From Thermodesulfobacterium hveragerdense DSM 12571 (GTDB lineage Bacteria; Desulfobacterota; Thermodesulfobacteria; Thermodesulfobacteriales; Thermodesulfobacteriaceae): a stretch of 46,109 nt of DNA. The notes below the pieces were generated by a model. It saw nothing but the letters and a program-made list of their open reading frames with translations. It searched no databases and was not told where the DNA came from. Every line of letters starts with the position of its first letter. The first letter of the stretch is position 1. Of this stretch, positions 23,655 through 33,138 are shown in pieces. The stretch lies in contig NZ_AUIT01000014.1 in the NCBI RefSeq assembly GCF_000423845.1, forward strand, positions 1 to 46,109, in the 5' to 3' direction. A program made the position numbers and the translations under genes.

Positions 23655-24312
23655 TTTCTACCAACCTTCCTTGTTCTAATCTAAGAATTTTTCCCGCGTT
23701 AAGTTGTAGGATAACTGGGTCATGGGTAGCAAGAATTACCGTTTTTCCTGCTTGTTGATATTCTTGAAATATCTTAATAATTTCCCTTATGCTTTCAGGA
23801 TCAAGATTTCCTGTAGGTTCATCAGCTATTAACAATTCAGGGTCTCTAATGATAGCTCTTACAATACCTACTTTCTGTTGTTCACCTCCTGAAAGTTCTT
23901 TTACTTTTTTGAAGGCCTTGGCAGCAAGGTTAAATCTTTCAAGATAGTTTAAGATGTGAAATTTTATTTTAGGTAATTTTTTTTGACTTAGGATTAAAGA
24001 GATTTTTATGTTTTCAAAAACCGTTAAGTCTGGTATTAGTTTGTAATCTTGAAAAATGATACCCCAATTCCGTCTTAGATGTAAAAAATTTTGTTGTTTA
24101 AGCTTAGAATAAGGGAGGTTTTTGTAAAATATTTCTCCGTCGGTAGGCGTTTCTTCTCGGTAAAGTAACTTTAAAATGGTTGTTTTTCCTGCACCAGTCG
24201 GTCCGGTTAAGACCAAAAAATCTCCTTCTTTTACGATAAAAGATACTTCATCCAGCACTTTAAAATAGGGATTATAAACTTTGGTTACCTTTTCTATAAC
24301 AAAAATTTCCAT
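23635..24312 (-). CDS. ftsE: Cell division ATP-binding protein FtsE
   Basis: FtsE is the ATPase that drives FtsX. The protein (225 residues from ATG 24312) has Walker A GPTGAGKTT (residues 37-45), Q-loop IIFQDYKLIPDLTVFENI, the signature LSGGEQQKVGIVRAI, Walker B LLIADEPTGNLD and the switch His in ATHDPVI. An upstream in-frame start at 24354 would add 14 atypical residues and has no better ribosome binding site; the start is therefore uncertain. It is the first gene of ftsE-ftsX-envC-like and diverges from dsrA. Confidence 0.92.
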   Translation of the reverse strand: MEIFVIEKVTKVYNPYFKVLDEVSFIVKEGDFLVLTGPTGAGKTTILKLLYREETPTDGEIFYKNLPYSKLKQQNFLHLRRNWGIIFQDYKLIPDLTVFENIKISLILSQKKLPKIKFHILNYLERFNLAAKAFKKVKELSGGEQQKVGIVRAIIRDPELLIADEPTGNLDPESIREIIKIFQEYQQAGKTVILATHDPVILQLNAGKILRLEQGRLVENVQTSC

Positions 24313-24457
24313 AACATTTTTGAGTATATCTAAAAATTTATCTATGGCAACCAAAATTTTATAGTAGCAAAAGGTAAAAAAAACTAAAAAACCAAAGCAA
24401 AAAAGAAAAATTTAGAGAATTAATTAGAAAATCAACCTTAATTTAAATTTTTTATTC

Positions 24458-24485
24458 TTGACATATAATTCAAGATCAATAAAAT
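24458..24485 (+). promoter_or_regulatory. Promoter of dsrABD
   Basis: A perfect TTGACA (24458-24463), a 16-base spacer, then TAAAAT (24480-24485). The leader would be about 25 bases, ending in AGGGAGGG before the dsrA ATG. This is the strongest promoter match in the window, fitting a highly expressed operon. Confidence 0.75.
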
Positions 24486-24517
24486 GTATTCTATACAAAA
24501 ACTGTAGGGAGGGTACA

Positions 24518-25816
24518 ATGGGCGAGGTGAAAAAACATGATACACCAAAAGTAGACCAGCTTAAAACTGGTCCGTGGCCAAGTTTTGTTGATGACATTTA
24601 TTCTTATGCTGAGAAGCACAAGAAGCAGGCCTGTTTTGACATAATGGGTCAGATGGAGCTTTCCTATATCAACAGAGAGACCCATTGGAAGCATGGTGGT
24701 ATAGTTGGTGTCTTTGGTTATGGTGGTGGGGTTATCGGAAGATATTCTGACCAGCAAGAAAAGTTCCCTGCTATCTGGGCATTCCATACTGTTCGTGTGC
24801 ATCATACCGCAGGAAAGTGGTATCATACTGCAGCTTTAAGAAAGCTTTGTGACATGTGGGATAACAGGGGTAGCGGTATTGTTAACTTCCATGGTTCTAC
24901 TGGTGACATTATTCTTTTAGGTACGGTTACTGACCAGCTTGAGCCTATCTTTTTTGATTTAACTCATCAACTTCACTGGGACCTTGGTGGTTCTGGTTCT
25001 AACTTGAGAAGTCCTGCTTGCTGTATGGGTAAGTCCCGTTGTGAATGGGCTTTGGTAGACGTTCAAGAATTAGACTATGAGTTAACCATGGCTTTCCAAG
25101 ATGAATTGCACCGCCCTGCATTTCCATATAAGTTTAAGTTTAAGTTTTCTGCATGTCCTTTAGATTGTGTGGCTTCTGTGGCAAGAGCTGACATGTCTTT
25201 TATCGGTACCTGGAGAGACGATATTAGGATAGACCAAGAAGCAGTAAGGGCTTATGTAAGGGGTGAGCTTAAACCTAATGCAGGTGCTTTTTCTGACAGA
25301 GACTGGGGACCTTTTGATATTAAGAAGGAAGTTATCGACCTTTGTCCTACCAAGTGTATGTATTGGGATGAAAACGAACAAAAGCTTTACATCAACAACA
25401 GTGAATGTAACAGGTGTATGCACTGTATAGCTGTTATGCCAGAGGCTTTAAGACCTGGTCAAGATACCGGTATTGCTATTTTGATCGGAGCTAAAGCACC
25501 GATCTTAGAAGGTGCTCAGCTTTCTACCCTTATCGTTCCTTTTATGAAGGTGGAATCACCTTATGATGAACTTAAAGATTTTATCTATAAGGCCTGGGAT
25601 TATTGGATGGAAAATGGAAAGAACCGTGAACGTATCGGTGAACTTATCCAGAGGATTGGTTTGAACAAGTTTATCACCGAGGTTATGGGGCTTACACCTA
25701 TTCCTCAGCATGTAAGAGTACCTCGTGACAACCCATACATCTTCTGGAAGGAAGAAGAGGTTGAAGGTGGTTGGACCAGAGACGTGGCTGAATTTAGAAA
25801 ACGCCACCCTGCTTAA
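24518..25816 (+). CDS. dsrA: Dissimilatory sulfite reductase subunit alpha DsrA
   Basis: DsrAB reduces sulfite in the cytoplasm, the last step of sulfate respiration. The 432-residue alpha subunit has the sirohaem-[4Fe-4S] cysteines in ACCMGKSRC (CX5C) and SACPLDC (CX3C), and an inserted ferredoxin domain with CPTKCMYWDE and CNRCMHCIAVMP. The ATG at 24518 was chosen over an upstream in-frame start because AGGGAGGG precedes it and the sequence before it overlaps the promoter. Codon use is less AT-biased than in neighbours (many GGT and CTT codons), as expected for an abundant protein. Confidence 0.98.
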   Translation: MGEVKKHDTPKVDQLKTGPWPSFVDDIYSYAEKHKKQACFDIMGQMELSYINRETHWKHGGIVGVFGYGGGVIGRYSDQQEKFPAIWAFHTVRVHHTAGKWYHTAALRKLCDMWDNRGSGIVNFHGSTGDIILLGTVTDQLEPIFFDLTHQLHWDLGGSGSNLRSPACCMGKSRCEWALVDVQELDYELTMAFQDELHRPAFPYKFKFKFSACPLDCVASVARADMSFIGTWRDDIRIDQEAVRAYVRGELKPNAGAFSDRDWGPFDIKKEVIDLCPTKCMYWDENEQKLYINNSECNRCMHCIAVMPEALRPGQDTGIAILIGAKAPILEGAQLSTLIVPFMKVESPYDELKDFIYKAWDYWMENGKNRERIGELIQRIGLNKFITEVMGLTPIPQHVRVPRDNPYIFWKEEEVEGGWTRDVAEFRKRHPA

Positions 25817-25874
25817 GGTGAGGATGGATTTGATGAATAAAGACCTAAATATTTTAAAATAAAAGGAGGGTAAA

Positions 25875-27131
25875 ATGGGAATTGAAAAATTTAAAGAGTT
25901 AGACCCGATTTATACACAGCCTTATGATCCAACTTTGGCAGAAAAGTTGTATAACCCTGAAAAACCGATGGAAAACAGGATTACCGATATAGGACCTCCT
26001 TATTTCTGGCAGTTTATGCCACCTGTTATTCAGAAAAACTATGGTAAATGGGTTTCTCATGAGATAATCCAACCTGGAGTTTTAAAGTATAAGTCTGAAA
26101 CAGGTGATGTAGTTTATGTGGTAAGATGTGGTACCCCTCGTTTGGAAACTACAGACTATATCAGAGAAATTTGTGAGATCGCAGATAAATATTGTGGCGG
26201 GTATGTACGCTGGACTACCCGTAATAACGTAGAATTTCATGTAACAGATGAAGAAACTTTAAAGGCCCTTATAGAAGACTTGAAAAACAGGAAACATCCT
26301 AATGGTTCTTACAAGTTCCCTATTGGTGGTACTGGAGCAGGTATTAGCAACATAGTTCATACCCAGGGATGGATCCACTGTCATACTCCTGCTATCGATG
26401 CTTCTGGTATAGTTAAGGCTATCATGGATGAACTTTTTGAATACTTTGGGTCTCACAAGCTTCCTGCAAAGACTAAGTTAGCCCTTGCCTGTTGTCTTAA
26501 CATGTGTGGTGCTGTACATTGTTCTGACCTTGCTTTGGTGGGTATTCACAGAAAGCCACCTTTGGTTGAAGATGAAAGGTTAGAACATGTTTGTGAAATA
26601 CCTTTGGTTATAGCTTCATGTCCTTTAGGTGCTATTAAGCCTGCAACTGCTGAAATAGATGGTAAGAAGAAAAAGACAGTAAGGATAAATGTAGATCGTT
26701 GTATGTTCTGTGGTAACTGCTATACCATGTGCCCAGCTTTACCTATTTCTGATGGAGAAGGTGATGGTATTACTATCGTGGTAGGTGGAAAGGTTTCTAA
26801 CAGGATTTCTCCTCCTGAGTTCTCAAGAGTAGTAATACCTTTTATTCCTAACGAACCACCTCGTTGGCCAACCACCGTTAAATGGCTTAAAAAGATTATT
26901 GAAGTCTATTCTCAGTATGCTAATAAGTATGAAAGGATTGGTACCTGGATTAACAGAATTGGTTGGGAAAGATTCTTTGAATTAACCGGTATTCCTTTTA
27001 CTGAAAAATGTATCGACGATTACAGACTTGCTTATACTACTTACAGGACTTCTATGCACTTTAAGTTTACCAAACATGTAGATGAGGTGTTTAATGCTCC
27101 AGAAATTTATAAGGTAGAACAGTTTAAGTAA
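25875..27131 (+). CDS. dsrB: Dissimilatory sulfite reductase subunit beta DsrB
   Basis: The 418-residue beta subunit pairs with DsrA as an alpha2beta2 core. It carries the cysteine motif [18 protein letters not shown] near its sirohaem site, a ferredoxin domain with CPLGAIKPA and [16 protein letters not shown], and sulfite-reductase Arg/Lys segments such as [19 protein letters not shown] precedes the ATG. It lies 58 bases after dsrA and 34 before dsrD, with no terminator between. Confidence 0.98.
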   Translation: MGIEKFKELDPIYTQPYDPTLAEKLYNPEKPMENRITDIGPPYFWQFMPPVIQKNYGKWVSHEIIQPGVLKYKSETGDVVYVVRCGTPRLETTDYIREICEIADKYCGGYVRWTTRNNVEFHVTDEETLKALIEDLKNRKHPNGSYKFPIGGTGAGISNIVHTQGWIHCHTPAIDASGIVKAIMDELFEYFGSHKLPAKTKLALACCLNMCGAVHCSDLALVGIHRKPPLVEDERLEHVCEIPLVIASCPLGAIKPATAEIDGKKKKTVRINVDRCMFCGNCYTMCPALPISDGEGDGITIVVGGKVSNRISPPEFSRVVIPFIPNEPPRWPTTVKWLKKIIEVYSQYANKYERIGTWINRIGWERFFELTGIPFTEKCIDDYRLAYTTYRTSMHFKFTKHVDEVFNAPEIYKVEQFK

Positions 27132-27165
27132 GATTAAAGTATAAAATTTTAAAAAGGAGTGTGTT

Positions 27166-27420
27166 ATGGACAAGGAAGAATTGAAACAGAAGATAATTCA
27201 GATAATGGAAGAAAAGGTTAAAAAAGGTGGTAAAACTAAGATTTATCTAAAAGATTTACAAAGAGAAATACCTGATGCCAATCCTCGTGAGATTAAAAAT
27301 GCTGCTAACGAGTTAGTAAGAGAAGGGAAGTTGGAGTACTTCTCTACCGGTAGTACAGTTATGTTCGGACTACCTGGCGTAGGAATGGGGTTGGAAGCAG
27401 GAGTAGAAAAACCTGAATAA
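27166..27420 (+). CDS. dsrD: DsrD, activator of dissimilatory sulfite reductase
   Basis: An 84-residue winged-helix protein found next to dsrAB in sulfate reducers. It starts MDKEELKQKIIQIMEEK and holds the conserved core KTKIYLKDLQREIPDANPRE and GKLEYFSTGSTVMFGLPG. DsrD was long taken for a DNA-binding protein, but published biochemistry indicates that it binds DsrAB and raises its activity. Its presence points to reductive rather than oxidative use of DsrAB. It ends the operon before a strong terminator; dsrC is not in this window. Confidence 0.96.
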   Translation: MDKEELKQKIIQIMEEKVKKGGKTKIYLKDLQREIPDANPREIKNAANELVREGKLEYFSTGSTVMFGLPGVGMGLEAGVEKPE

Positions 27421-27440
27421 TTAAGCCAATAGTTTAATAA

Positions 27441-27472
27441 AAAAGGGGGACTTTAAGTCCCTCTTTTTTATT
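27441..27472. terminator. Bidirectional terminator between dsrD and tatA
   Basis: GGGACT (27447-27452) pairs with AGTCCC (27456-27461) around a 3-base loop, extended by A/G- and T/C-rich flanks. T-runs follow on both strands, so it can end both the dsrABD and the tkt-tatC-tatA transcripts. Confidence 0.8.
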
Positions 27473-27532
27473 ATTTTTTTTAACAAAAAGTTTAAACTTA
27501 AAGAATGATGACAGTCAAGAGATTATTAAACT

Positions 27533-27754
27533 TTAAACTTTATTAGAAGTTTCTTGAGTTTTAGATTTTTCTTCTTTCTGGTTTTCTAATTTTTCTAAAT
27601 CTTCTTTCACGTCGGTAGAACGAAGAGCTTCTTTAAAAGATCTTATACCTTTCCCTAACCCTGCTCCTACTTCAGGCAAACGTTTAGCTCCAAACAAGAT
27701 TAAAGCTAAGAAAAGTATGATAAAAAGTTCTTGACCTCCTAAGCTGGGTAGCAT
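27533..27754 (-). CDS. tatA: Sec-independent translocase protein TatA
   Basis: TatA forms the pore-like component of the twin-arginine translocase. The 73-residue protein has the N-terminal helix GQELFIILFLALILFGAKRLPEVG, the amphipathic segment GAGLGKGIRSFKEALR, and a charged tail. This is the TatA/E type. AAGGAGG precedes the ATG. It lies 16 bases after tatC. No TatB gene is next to it, so it may be a two-component TatAC system. Confidence 0.95.
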   Translation of the reverse strand: MLPSLGGQELFIILFLALILFGAKRLPEVGAGLGKGIRSFKEALRSTDVKEDLEKLENQKEEKSKTQETSNKV

Positions 27755-27770
27755 ATCAGAAAACCTCCTT

Positions 27771-28514
27771 TTATTTGAGTGGTTTAAACAACCTGACTAA
27801 AATTATACCTGTTTCATATAGTAGTGTCAAGGGTATGGCTAAAATAATTTGGTTAAAAGGATCTCCTCCACCAGTTAGGATAGCGCTTATAAAAAAGGCG
27901 AGAAGGATTGCATAAGGTCTAAATTTTTTAAATCCTTCGTAGTTTACTATTTCTAACCGATTAAGCAGAACCATAAAGGACGGTATTTGAAACACCGCCC
28001 CTATGATTAAAAAAAAACGGAGACAAAAACTTATATAATCTTTTAAAAAAGGTTTGAAAACCAAAAACTTTTCCCCAAAAGAATAAAGGAATTTAAGAAT
28101 AAAAGGTAAAAAAAAGAAATAAGCCAAAAGATCTCCTAGAATAAACGCAAAAGAGGTTAAAAATACGGCAGTTTTTACCCATTTTTGTTCATGAGGATAG
28201 AGCCCAGGGGCTATAAAAGACCACAGTTGATAAAAGATATAAGGACTGCCTAAAATAAAACCTGCTATTATAGAAAGTTTAAGATAAGAAGCAAAAACTT
28301 CAGGAAAGGTGCGGAAAAATACATAATTCTGTTGAGGTATAGCTTTCATTAAAGGTTTTAGTAACAAGTCTATAATGTGATCGCCCAAAAAGTAAGCAAT
28401 TACAGAGGCAATAGTCCAACCAATAAAGGCCTTTATTAGACAAGCTCTGAGCTCTAATAAGTGTTCGATTAGACTTAGTTTTTTCTCTTCTGCTTCTTTG
28501 ATCTGAGAATTCAT
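27771..28514 (-). CDS. tatC: Sec-independent translocase protein TatC
   Basis: TatC recognises twin-arginine signal peptides and organises the translocase. The 247-residue protein has six membrane helices and the conserved features LIEHLLELRACLIKAF, the FRTFPEVFASYLKLSIIAG segment with its conserved Glu, and GSPYIFYQLWSFIAPGL. It overlaps the end of the transketolase gene by one base, so the two are cotranscribed. Confidence 0.95.
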   Translation of the reverse strand: MNSQIKEAEEKKLSLIEHLLELRACLIKAFIGWTIASVIAYFLGDHIIDLLLKPLMKAIPQQNYVFFRTFPEVFASYLKLSIIAGFILGSPYIFYQLWSFIAPGLYPHEQKWVKTAVFLTSFAFILGDLLAYFFFLPFILKFLYSFGEKFLVFKPFLKDYISFCLRFFLIIGAVFQIPSFMVLLNRLEIVNYEGFKKFRPYAILLAFFISAILTGGGDPFNQIILAIPLTLLYETGIILVRLFKPLK

Positions 28515-30457
28515 TATTTTAACATTTGTTTCATGGCATGAGCAATGCTTTCTGGGTCTAAACCTGCTTGTTTAAAAAGTTCTGAAGGCTTCCCAGAGGA
28601 GCAAATAGTTTTATGGCCTAAAAGTTTAAGGTTTACTTTAACATGATTGAGACCAAAAAAACTGGCTATCTTTGTTCCAAGACCTGTTTCTACCAGATGA
28701 TCCTCTACTACGATGAGATTTTTTAATTCAGAGGCTTTTAATAAGTCTTTTTCTGGTAAAGGCCTTATAGAAGCTACGTTTAAAAGACTTACCTTAATTC
28801 CTTCAGAATTTAGAATTTCCCAAGCTTTTAAAGCATAAGGCATCATCGTACCATAGGTAATAATAACTCCTTGATCACCCTGTCTTATCCAATCAGCCTT
28901 GCCAGGAATAAAGGTATAACTTTCGTCAAAGTAAGGACTTCCATCTTCTTTGGTAACTACAGGAAGTTTAGACCGTCCCATTCCTACGAAGATGTTCCTT
29001 GGTTTGTCTGCTATATATCTTATGATATGGTCTGTTTGGTTGGGATCAGCAGGAAGGTAAATTTCAAAATCATAAAGATTTAACAAAAGACCTATATAAT
29101 CTATACATTGATGGGTAGGCCCATCTTCTCCTACGTCAACTCCAAGGTGAGTAGCTACCACCTTTAACGCTGTTCGATTGATACTGTTTATTCTTAGTTG
29201 GTTGTAAACCTCATCTATCGCAAACACTCCAAAGGTAGAAAAGAATACCGAAAAGCCTTCTTTAGAAAGGGCGCCTGCTACAGAGGCTGTATGATGTTCT
29301 TGTATTCCTGATTCAAAAAAAGCCTGAGGAGACCATTTTTTAAAATCTGTCATTTTTACCGAACCTTCAAGATCGCAGGTTAACCCTAAAATTTTTGGAG
29401 TTCCTGTTGGAGGGTTGTTTTCTTTAGCAAGGTTTAACAAGGCTTTGCCATATGCACTTCTACAATCTGTTTTAACCTCAAGGAGATAAATCGTAGGGCC
29501 TGGTATTTTTAGTTTTATAGGTAGGGGCTCATGATTTTGATGTTCAAAACTGACCTTCCAGGTTTTTCTTTTTTCTTTTAAAACATCAAGCTCCCCAGGG
29601 TCAAATCCTAACTCTTCTAAAGCCTTTTTGGCTAAATCTTCTGGGAGAGCCATCCCATGCCACTTAGGATCATTTTCCATAAAAGAGATCCCTTTGCCCA
29701 TCACCGTATGGGCTATGATGGCTGTAGGATATTCAGGATTAGATACTCTTTTTTCGATGGCTAACTTGAGTGCATGAAAAATTTGTTGAAAATCATGCCC
29801 ATCGATTTCTAAGACATTCCATTTTGTGGCTTCTATTTCTGCCTTTAAGTCCTGTGGCATCACTTCCGAAATTTTGCCCCCTATTTGTAACTGGTTATAG
29901 TCTATAAGAGTAATAAGATTGTTAAGTTTAAATTTAACCGCCCATCTTCTGGCCTCGATTACTTGACCCTTTTGTTGTTCTCCGTCTCCCATAAAACAAA
30001 ACACAAGATTAGGAAGATTTTTAAGTTTTAAGGCTTGAGCCATACCACAAGCCGCTGAAAGGCCTTGACCAAGGTTACCTGTGTTCCATTCTACCCCGGG
30101 TACAGATTGTTCTACATGCCCTGCGAAAGCAGAACCAGCCCTTCTGAATTCCATCAGAAAGGGCTCTTCAGGAAAGAAGCCGTATTCACAAAGCACGCTA
30201 TAAACTCCAGGACTTATATGTCCATGGCTAATAACAACTCTATCTCTTTCTAAAGCCCTAGGATCTTGTGGGTTAATCTTAGCTAAGGAATAGACCACCA
30301 AAAGTAAACTTAAAGAAGAAAGAGACCCACCTGGATGTCCACATCCTGCCAAAGTGGTAGAAAGTATAATTCTTTTAGCACATCTTTTAAAAGCTTCTTC
30401 AAACCATTTTATCTGTTCTTCAGTAAGACTTTTCTGTTTTACGTCGATTTTAAGCAT
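28514..30457 (-). CDS. tkt: Transketolase
   Basis: Transketolase moves two-carbon units in the pentose phosphate pathway with thiamine diphosphate. The 647-residue protein is the full single-chain form: GHPGGSLSSLSLL with the cofactor-contacting His, the TPP motif MGDGEQQKGQVIEA, the pyrimidine domain with GIQEHHTASVAGAL and GVDVGEDGPTHQ, and the C-terminal domain (VVEDHLVETGLG). GAGGTG precedes the ATG. It leads the tkt-tatC-tatA operon behind its own promoter. Confidence 0.94.
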   Translation of the reverse strand: MLKIDVKQKSLTEEQIKWFEEAFKRCAKRIILSTTLAGCGHPGGSLSSLSLLLVVYSLAKINPQDPRALERDRVVISHGHISPGVYSVLCEYGFFPEEPFLMEFRRAGSAFAGHVEQSVPGVEWNTGNLGQGLSAACGMAQALKLKNLPNLVFCFMGDGEQQKGQVIEARRWAVKFKLNNLITLIDYNQLQIGGKISEVMPQDLKAEIEATKWNVLEIDGHDFQQIFHALKLAIEKRVSNPEYPTAIIAHTVMGKGISFMENDPKWHGMALPEDLAKKALEELGFDPGELDVLKEKRKTWKVSFEHQNHEPLPIKLKIPGPTIYLLEVKTDCRSAYGKALLNLAKENNPPTGTPKILGLTCDLEGSVKMTDFKKWSPQAFFESGIQEHHTASVAGALSKEGFSVFFSTFGVFAIDEVYNQLRINSINRTALKVVATHLGVDVGEDGPTHQCIDYIGLLLNLYDFEIYLPADPNQTDHIIRYIADKPRNIFVGMGRSKLPVVTKEDGSPYFDESYTFIPGKADWIRQGDQGVIITYGTMMPYALKAWEILNSEGIKVSLLNVASIRPLPEKDLLKASELKNLIVVEDHLVETGLGTKIASFFGLNHVKVNLKLLGHKTICSSGKPSELFKQAGLDPESIAHAMKQMLK

Positions 30458-30491
30458 TGTTTACACCTCGACCATAAAAATTGATTTAACA

Positions 30492-30519
30492 TTTATAACT
30501 TGAGACCTGGAAAAATCAA
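30492..30519 (-). promoter_or_regulatory. Promoter of tkt-tatC-tatA
   Basis: On the minus strand TTGATT (30519-30514), a 16-base spacer, then TATAAA (30497-30492), in the 79-base gap between ilvH and tkt. Confidence 0.55.
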
Positions 30520-30536
30520 GAGGAAAGACTTAATTT

Positions 30537-31034
30537 TTAAGCAGATTTTTTTTCTCTTCTGATAGCTATAACCCCTGTTCTTACGATTTCTTTGATTCCC
30601 ATAGGTTTAAGTAATTCTATCACTGCTTCCAACTTGTCTCTATCTCCTGTGACTTCTACTACATAGGTTTTAGGGCTTACGTCTACTATTTTACAACGAA
30701 AAATTTCGCATATTCTAAAGATTTCGTCCCGATTTTCCTTTTCAGCCTTTACTTTAATAAGGGCCATTTCCCTTTCCACGTGATCTCCTTCTTCGGTTAC
30801 GTTAACCACTTTATAAACGTCTATAAGCCTTCTCAATTGTTTTAAGATTTGTTCTAATATTTGATCGTCTCCATGGGTTACTAAGGTAAGATGAGAAAGG
30901 GTAGGGTCTAAAGTTTCGGCCACACAAAGGCTGTCTATGTTAAAACCTCTTCCGCTAAAGAGTCCTGCTATTCTGGCAAGAGCTCCTGGGGTGTTTTCTA
31001 CAAGGACTGAAAGGGTATATCTTTTTTCTTGCAT
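30537..31034 (-). CDS. ilvH: Acetolactate synthase small (regulatory) subunit
   Basis: IlvH stimulates IlvB and makes it sensitive to valine. The 165-residue protein has an N-terminal ACT domain (LSVLVENTPGALARIAGLFSGRGFNIDSL) and a second ACT-like domain (RDEIFRICEIFRCKIVDVSPKTYVVEVTG). AAGGGGG precedes the ATG. It follows ilvB by 19 bases, the common ilvBH order. Confidence 0.96.
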   Translation of the reverse strand: MQEKRYTLSVLVENTPGALARIAGLFSGRGFNIDSLCVAETLDPTLSHLTLVTHGDDQILEQILKQLRRLIDVYKVVNVTEEGDHVEREMALIKVKAEKENRDEIFRICEIFRCKIVDVSPKTYVVEVTGDRDKLEAVIELLKPMGIKEIVRTGVIAIRREKKSA

Positions 31035-31053
31035 AAATTCCCCCTTTTCCAGG

Positions 31054-32757
31054 TTATAAAAGTATCATTTCTGTGGTGGCCTTTCCTGCAGGTACCATCG
31101 GAAAGACCCCTTCTTCTGGAGCGATATGGACATCAAGGATTACCAGAGAATTCGTTTGTAGAACTTTTTTTAACGCTGGCTCAACCTCTTCTGGTCGGGT
31201 TATTCTCATTCCTACAGCCCCATAAGCCTCAGCTAACTTAACAAAATCAGGGATAACCTGAAATCTAACTGAAGAGTATCTTTTACCGTAAAAAAGTTCT
31301 TGCCATTGACGGACCATTCCTAAAAATCCGTTGTTTAGGATGATGATTTTAATAGGAAGCCTTTGCTCTACAGCGGTTGCTAATTCTTGAATGTTCATCT
31401 GAATAGAACCATCTCCTGCTATATCTATTACCAACTTACCAGGGTTACCCATTTGGGCTCCGATCGCAGCCGGGAACCCAAATCCCATCGTTCCTAATCC
31501 ACCTGAGGTAATAAGAGACCGAGGATGTTTAAACTTATAAAAAAGGGCAGTCCACATCTGATTTTGTCCTACCTCGGTGGAAATGATAGCCTCTCCCTTA
31601 GTAAGTTCCCATAGTTTTTCTATCACAAACTGAGGTTTTATGTAATCTCCTTCTTGTTTGTAGACCAAGGGATATCGTCTTTTCCAGATGTTAATCTGTT
31701 CCCACCAATCAGTAAATCTTTCTTCCCAGTATTTCTTATCTTTTCCTCCTTGTTTTACAAACTCTAATAACCGTTTTAAAGCCTTTTTACAGTCTGCGAC
31801 TATAGGAACGTCAACTTTTACGTTTTTCTGAATAGAACTTGGGTCTATATCTATATGAACGATTTTTGCCCCAGGTGCAAAGGCATCTACTTTGCCAGTT
31901 ACTCGGTCATCAAACCGTACTCCCACGGCTAAAAGTACGTCACAGTTGGCTACTGCCATGTTTGCATAATAGGTACCGTGCATTCCTAACATTCCCAAAC
32001 TCTGGTCGTGGTCGCCAGGAAAAGCACTTAGCCCCATCAGGGTCATAACCACCGGTAATTTTAATTTTTCCGCTAATTTTATCGCTTCTTCAGAAGCGTT
32101 AGATGAAATTACCCCTCCTCCTAACAACAAGATAGGTCGTTCTGCTTGTTCTAAAAGTTGATAAGCCCTTTCTATCTGCTTTATATGAGGTTCATAAACA
32201 GGGTTGTAACTTCTTAGTTTTATTTCTTCAGGATAATTAAACTCTCCTTTGGCTTGTTGTATGTCTTTCGGTATGTCTACTAAAACCGGTCCAGGTCTGC
32301 CTGTTTTGGCTATGTAAAAGGCTGCTTTTATGATGGTAGGAAGGTCTTCTATACGTTTTACCAAAAAATTATGCTTGGTAATAGGCCTGGTTATCCCGGT
32401 AATATCTACTTCTTGAAAGGCATCATTTCCGATTAATCTGGTAGGAACTTGGCCGGTTAGTATTACTATCGGAATAGAATCCATATAAGCGGTAGCAATT
32501 CCTGTAACCGTGTTGGTAGCCCCAGGCCCTGAAGTAACCAAAACTACCCCTACCTTACCTGTAGACCTTGCGTAACCATCGGCAGCATGAGTAGCTCCTT
32601 GTTCATGTCTTACTAATACATGTTTTAGTTCTGGTGCTTTGTAAAGCTCGTCATAAATATCTAAGATTGCCCCACCAGGATATCCAAAAAGAACCTCTAC
32701 TCCCTCACGTTTTAAAGCCTCTATCACCATTTTGGCACCAGTCATAACTTCACTCAA
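31054..32757 (-). CDS. ilvB: Acetolactate synthase large (catalytic) subunit
   Basis: IlvB makes acetolactate or acetohydroxybutyrate from pyruvate, starting valine, leucine and isoleucine synthesis. The 567-residue protein has the catalytic Glu in [16 protein letters not shown], the FAD/substrate segment [19 protein letters not shown], and the TPP motif [16 protein letters not shown] ending IIILNN. The start is a TTG at 32757, six bases after AGGGGGG; the ATG at 32745 is too far from that site. It forms an operon with ilvH. Confidence 0.96.
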   Translation of the reverse strand: MSEVMTGAKMVIEALKREGVEVLFGYPGGAILDIYDELYKAPELKHVLVRHEQGATHAADGYARSTGKVGVVLVTSGPGATNTVTGIATAYMDSIPIVILTGQVPTRLIGNDAFQEVDITGITRPITKHNFLVKRIEDLPTIIKAAFYIAKTGRPGPVLVDIPKDIQQAKGEFNYPEEIKLRSYNPVYEPHIKQIERAYQLLEQAERPILLLGGGVISSNASEEAIKLAEKLKLPVVMTLMGLSAFPGDHDQSLGMLGMHGTYYANMAVANCDVLLAVGVRFDDRVTGKVDAFAPGAKIVHIDIDPSSIQKNVKVDVPIVADCKKALKRLLEFVKQGGKDKKYWEERFTDWWEQINIWKRRYPLVYKQEGDYIKPQFVIEKLWELTKGEAIISTEVGQNQMWTALFYKFKHPRSLITSGGLGTMGFGFPAAIGAQMGNPGKLVIDIAGDGSIQMNIQELATAVEQRLPIKIIILNNGFLGMVRQWQELFYGKRYSSVRFQVIPDFVKLAEAYGAVGMRITRPEEVEPALKKVLQTNSLVILDVHIAPEEGVFPMVPAGKATTEMILL

Positions 32758-32803
32758 AGCAATCCCCCCTAAAGAGTGTATAACCTTAAAATTTTTTCTA
32801 AAT

Positions 32804-32830
32804 GATAGAGATTTTTAGTCTATCTCTATC
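32804..32830 (-). terminator. Hairpin at the end of the DUF465 gene, possible weak terminator
   Basis: On the minus strand GATAGAGAT pairs with ATCTCTATC (9 bp, loop of 9) and overlaps the DUF465 stop codon. It is followed by ATTTAG and an A-run rather than a clean T-run, so termination would be weak. It could instead be part of the ilvB leader. Confidence 0.4.
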
Positions 32831-33039
32831 CCTTCGTTTGTTTTTATTATTTTATATATTTTTTCTTTAATATAAAGTTTTTCTTTTTTAAGTTCCTTAA
32901 GTTTAACCTCTTCTTCTGGGGTAAGATAAGCTTTTTGAGAAAGTTCAGCTACTTTGTTTTCCATCTCCTGATGTTTCTCAAGAAGCTCGCTGATTTCTGG
33001 ATACTTATCGGAAAATTTTTTAACCAGTTCCTTGTCCAT
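32815..33039 (-). CDS. DUF465 (YdcH-like) small coiled-coil protein
   Basis: A 74-residue, strongly charged, helical protein with the DUF465 pattern: an N-terminal helix (VKKFSDKYPEISELLEKHQE), then YLTPEEEVKLKELKKEKLYI and a short tail. The family forms small coiled coils; its function is unknown. AGGAGGGAAGGAAG precedes the ATG. It stands between slipin and ilvB genes with about 100 bases upstream. Confidence 0.82.
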   Translation of the reverse strand: MDKELVKKFSDKYPEISELLEKHQEMENKVAELSQKAYLTPEEEVKLKELKKEKLYIKEKIYKIIKTNEGIEID

Positions 33040-33138
33040 CTTCCTTCCCTCCTTTTAAAGGATAATAGGTATATTTTTAAAAAACATATCATGTGAAAAA
33101 AATCTTTAACCCAAGGATTTGTACCTCATTGTGTCGGT

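Noticed and set aside
24458-24517. Longer N-terminus of DsrA beginning at 24458
   Set aside because: This start lies on the -35 box of the dsrA promoter and has no ribosome binding site, while ATG 24518 has AGGGAGGG.
27484-27545. AAGTTTAAACTT palindromes downstream of the dsr terminator
   Set aside because: Short AT-rich palindromes are expected by chance in DNA of this composition and no second copy elsewhere was noted as a regulatory site.
30065-30253. Plus-strand frame inside the transketolase gene
   Set aside because: It is a shadow frame; the minus-strand transketolase has all its motifs across this region.
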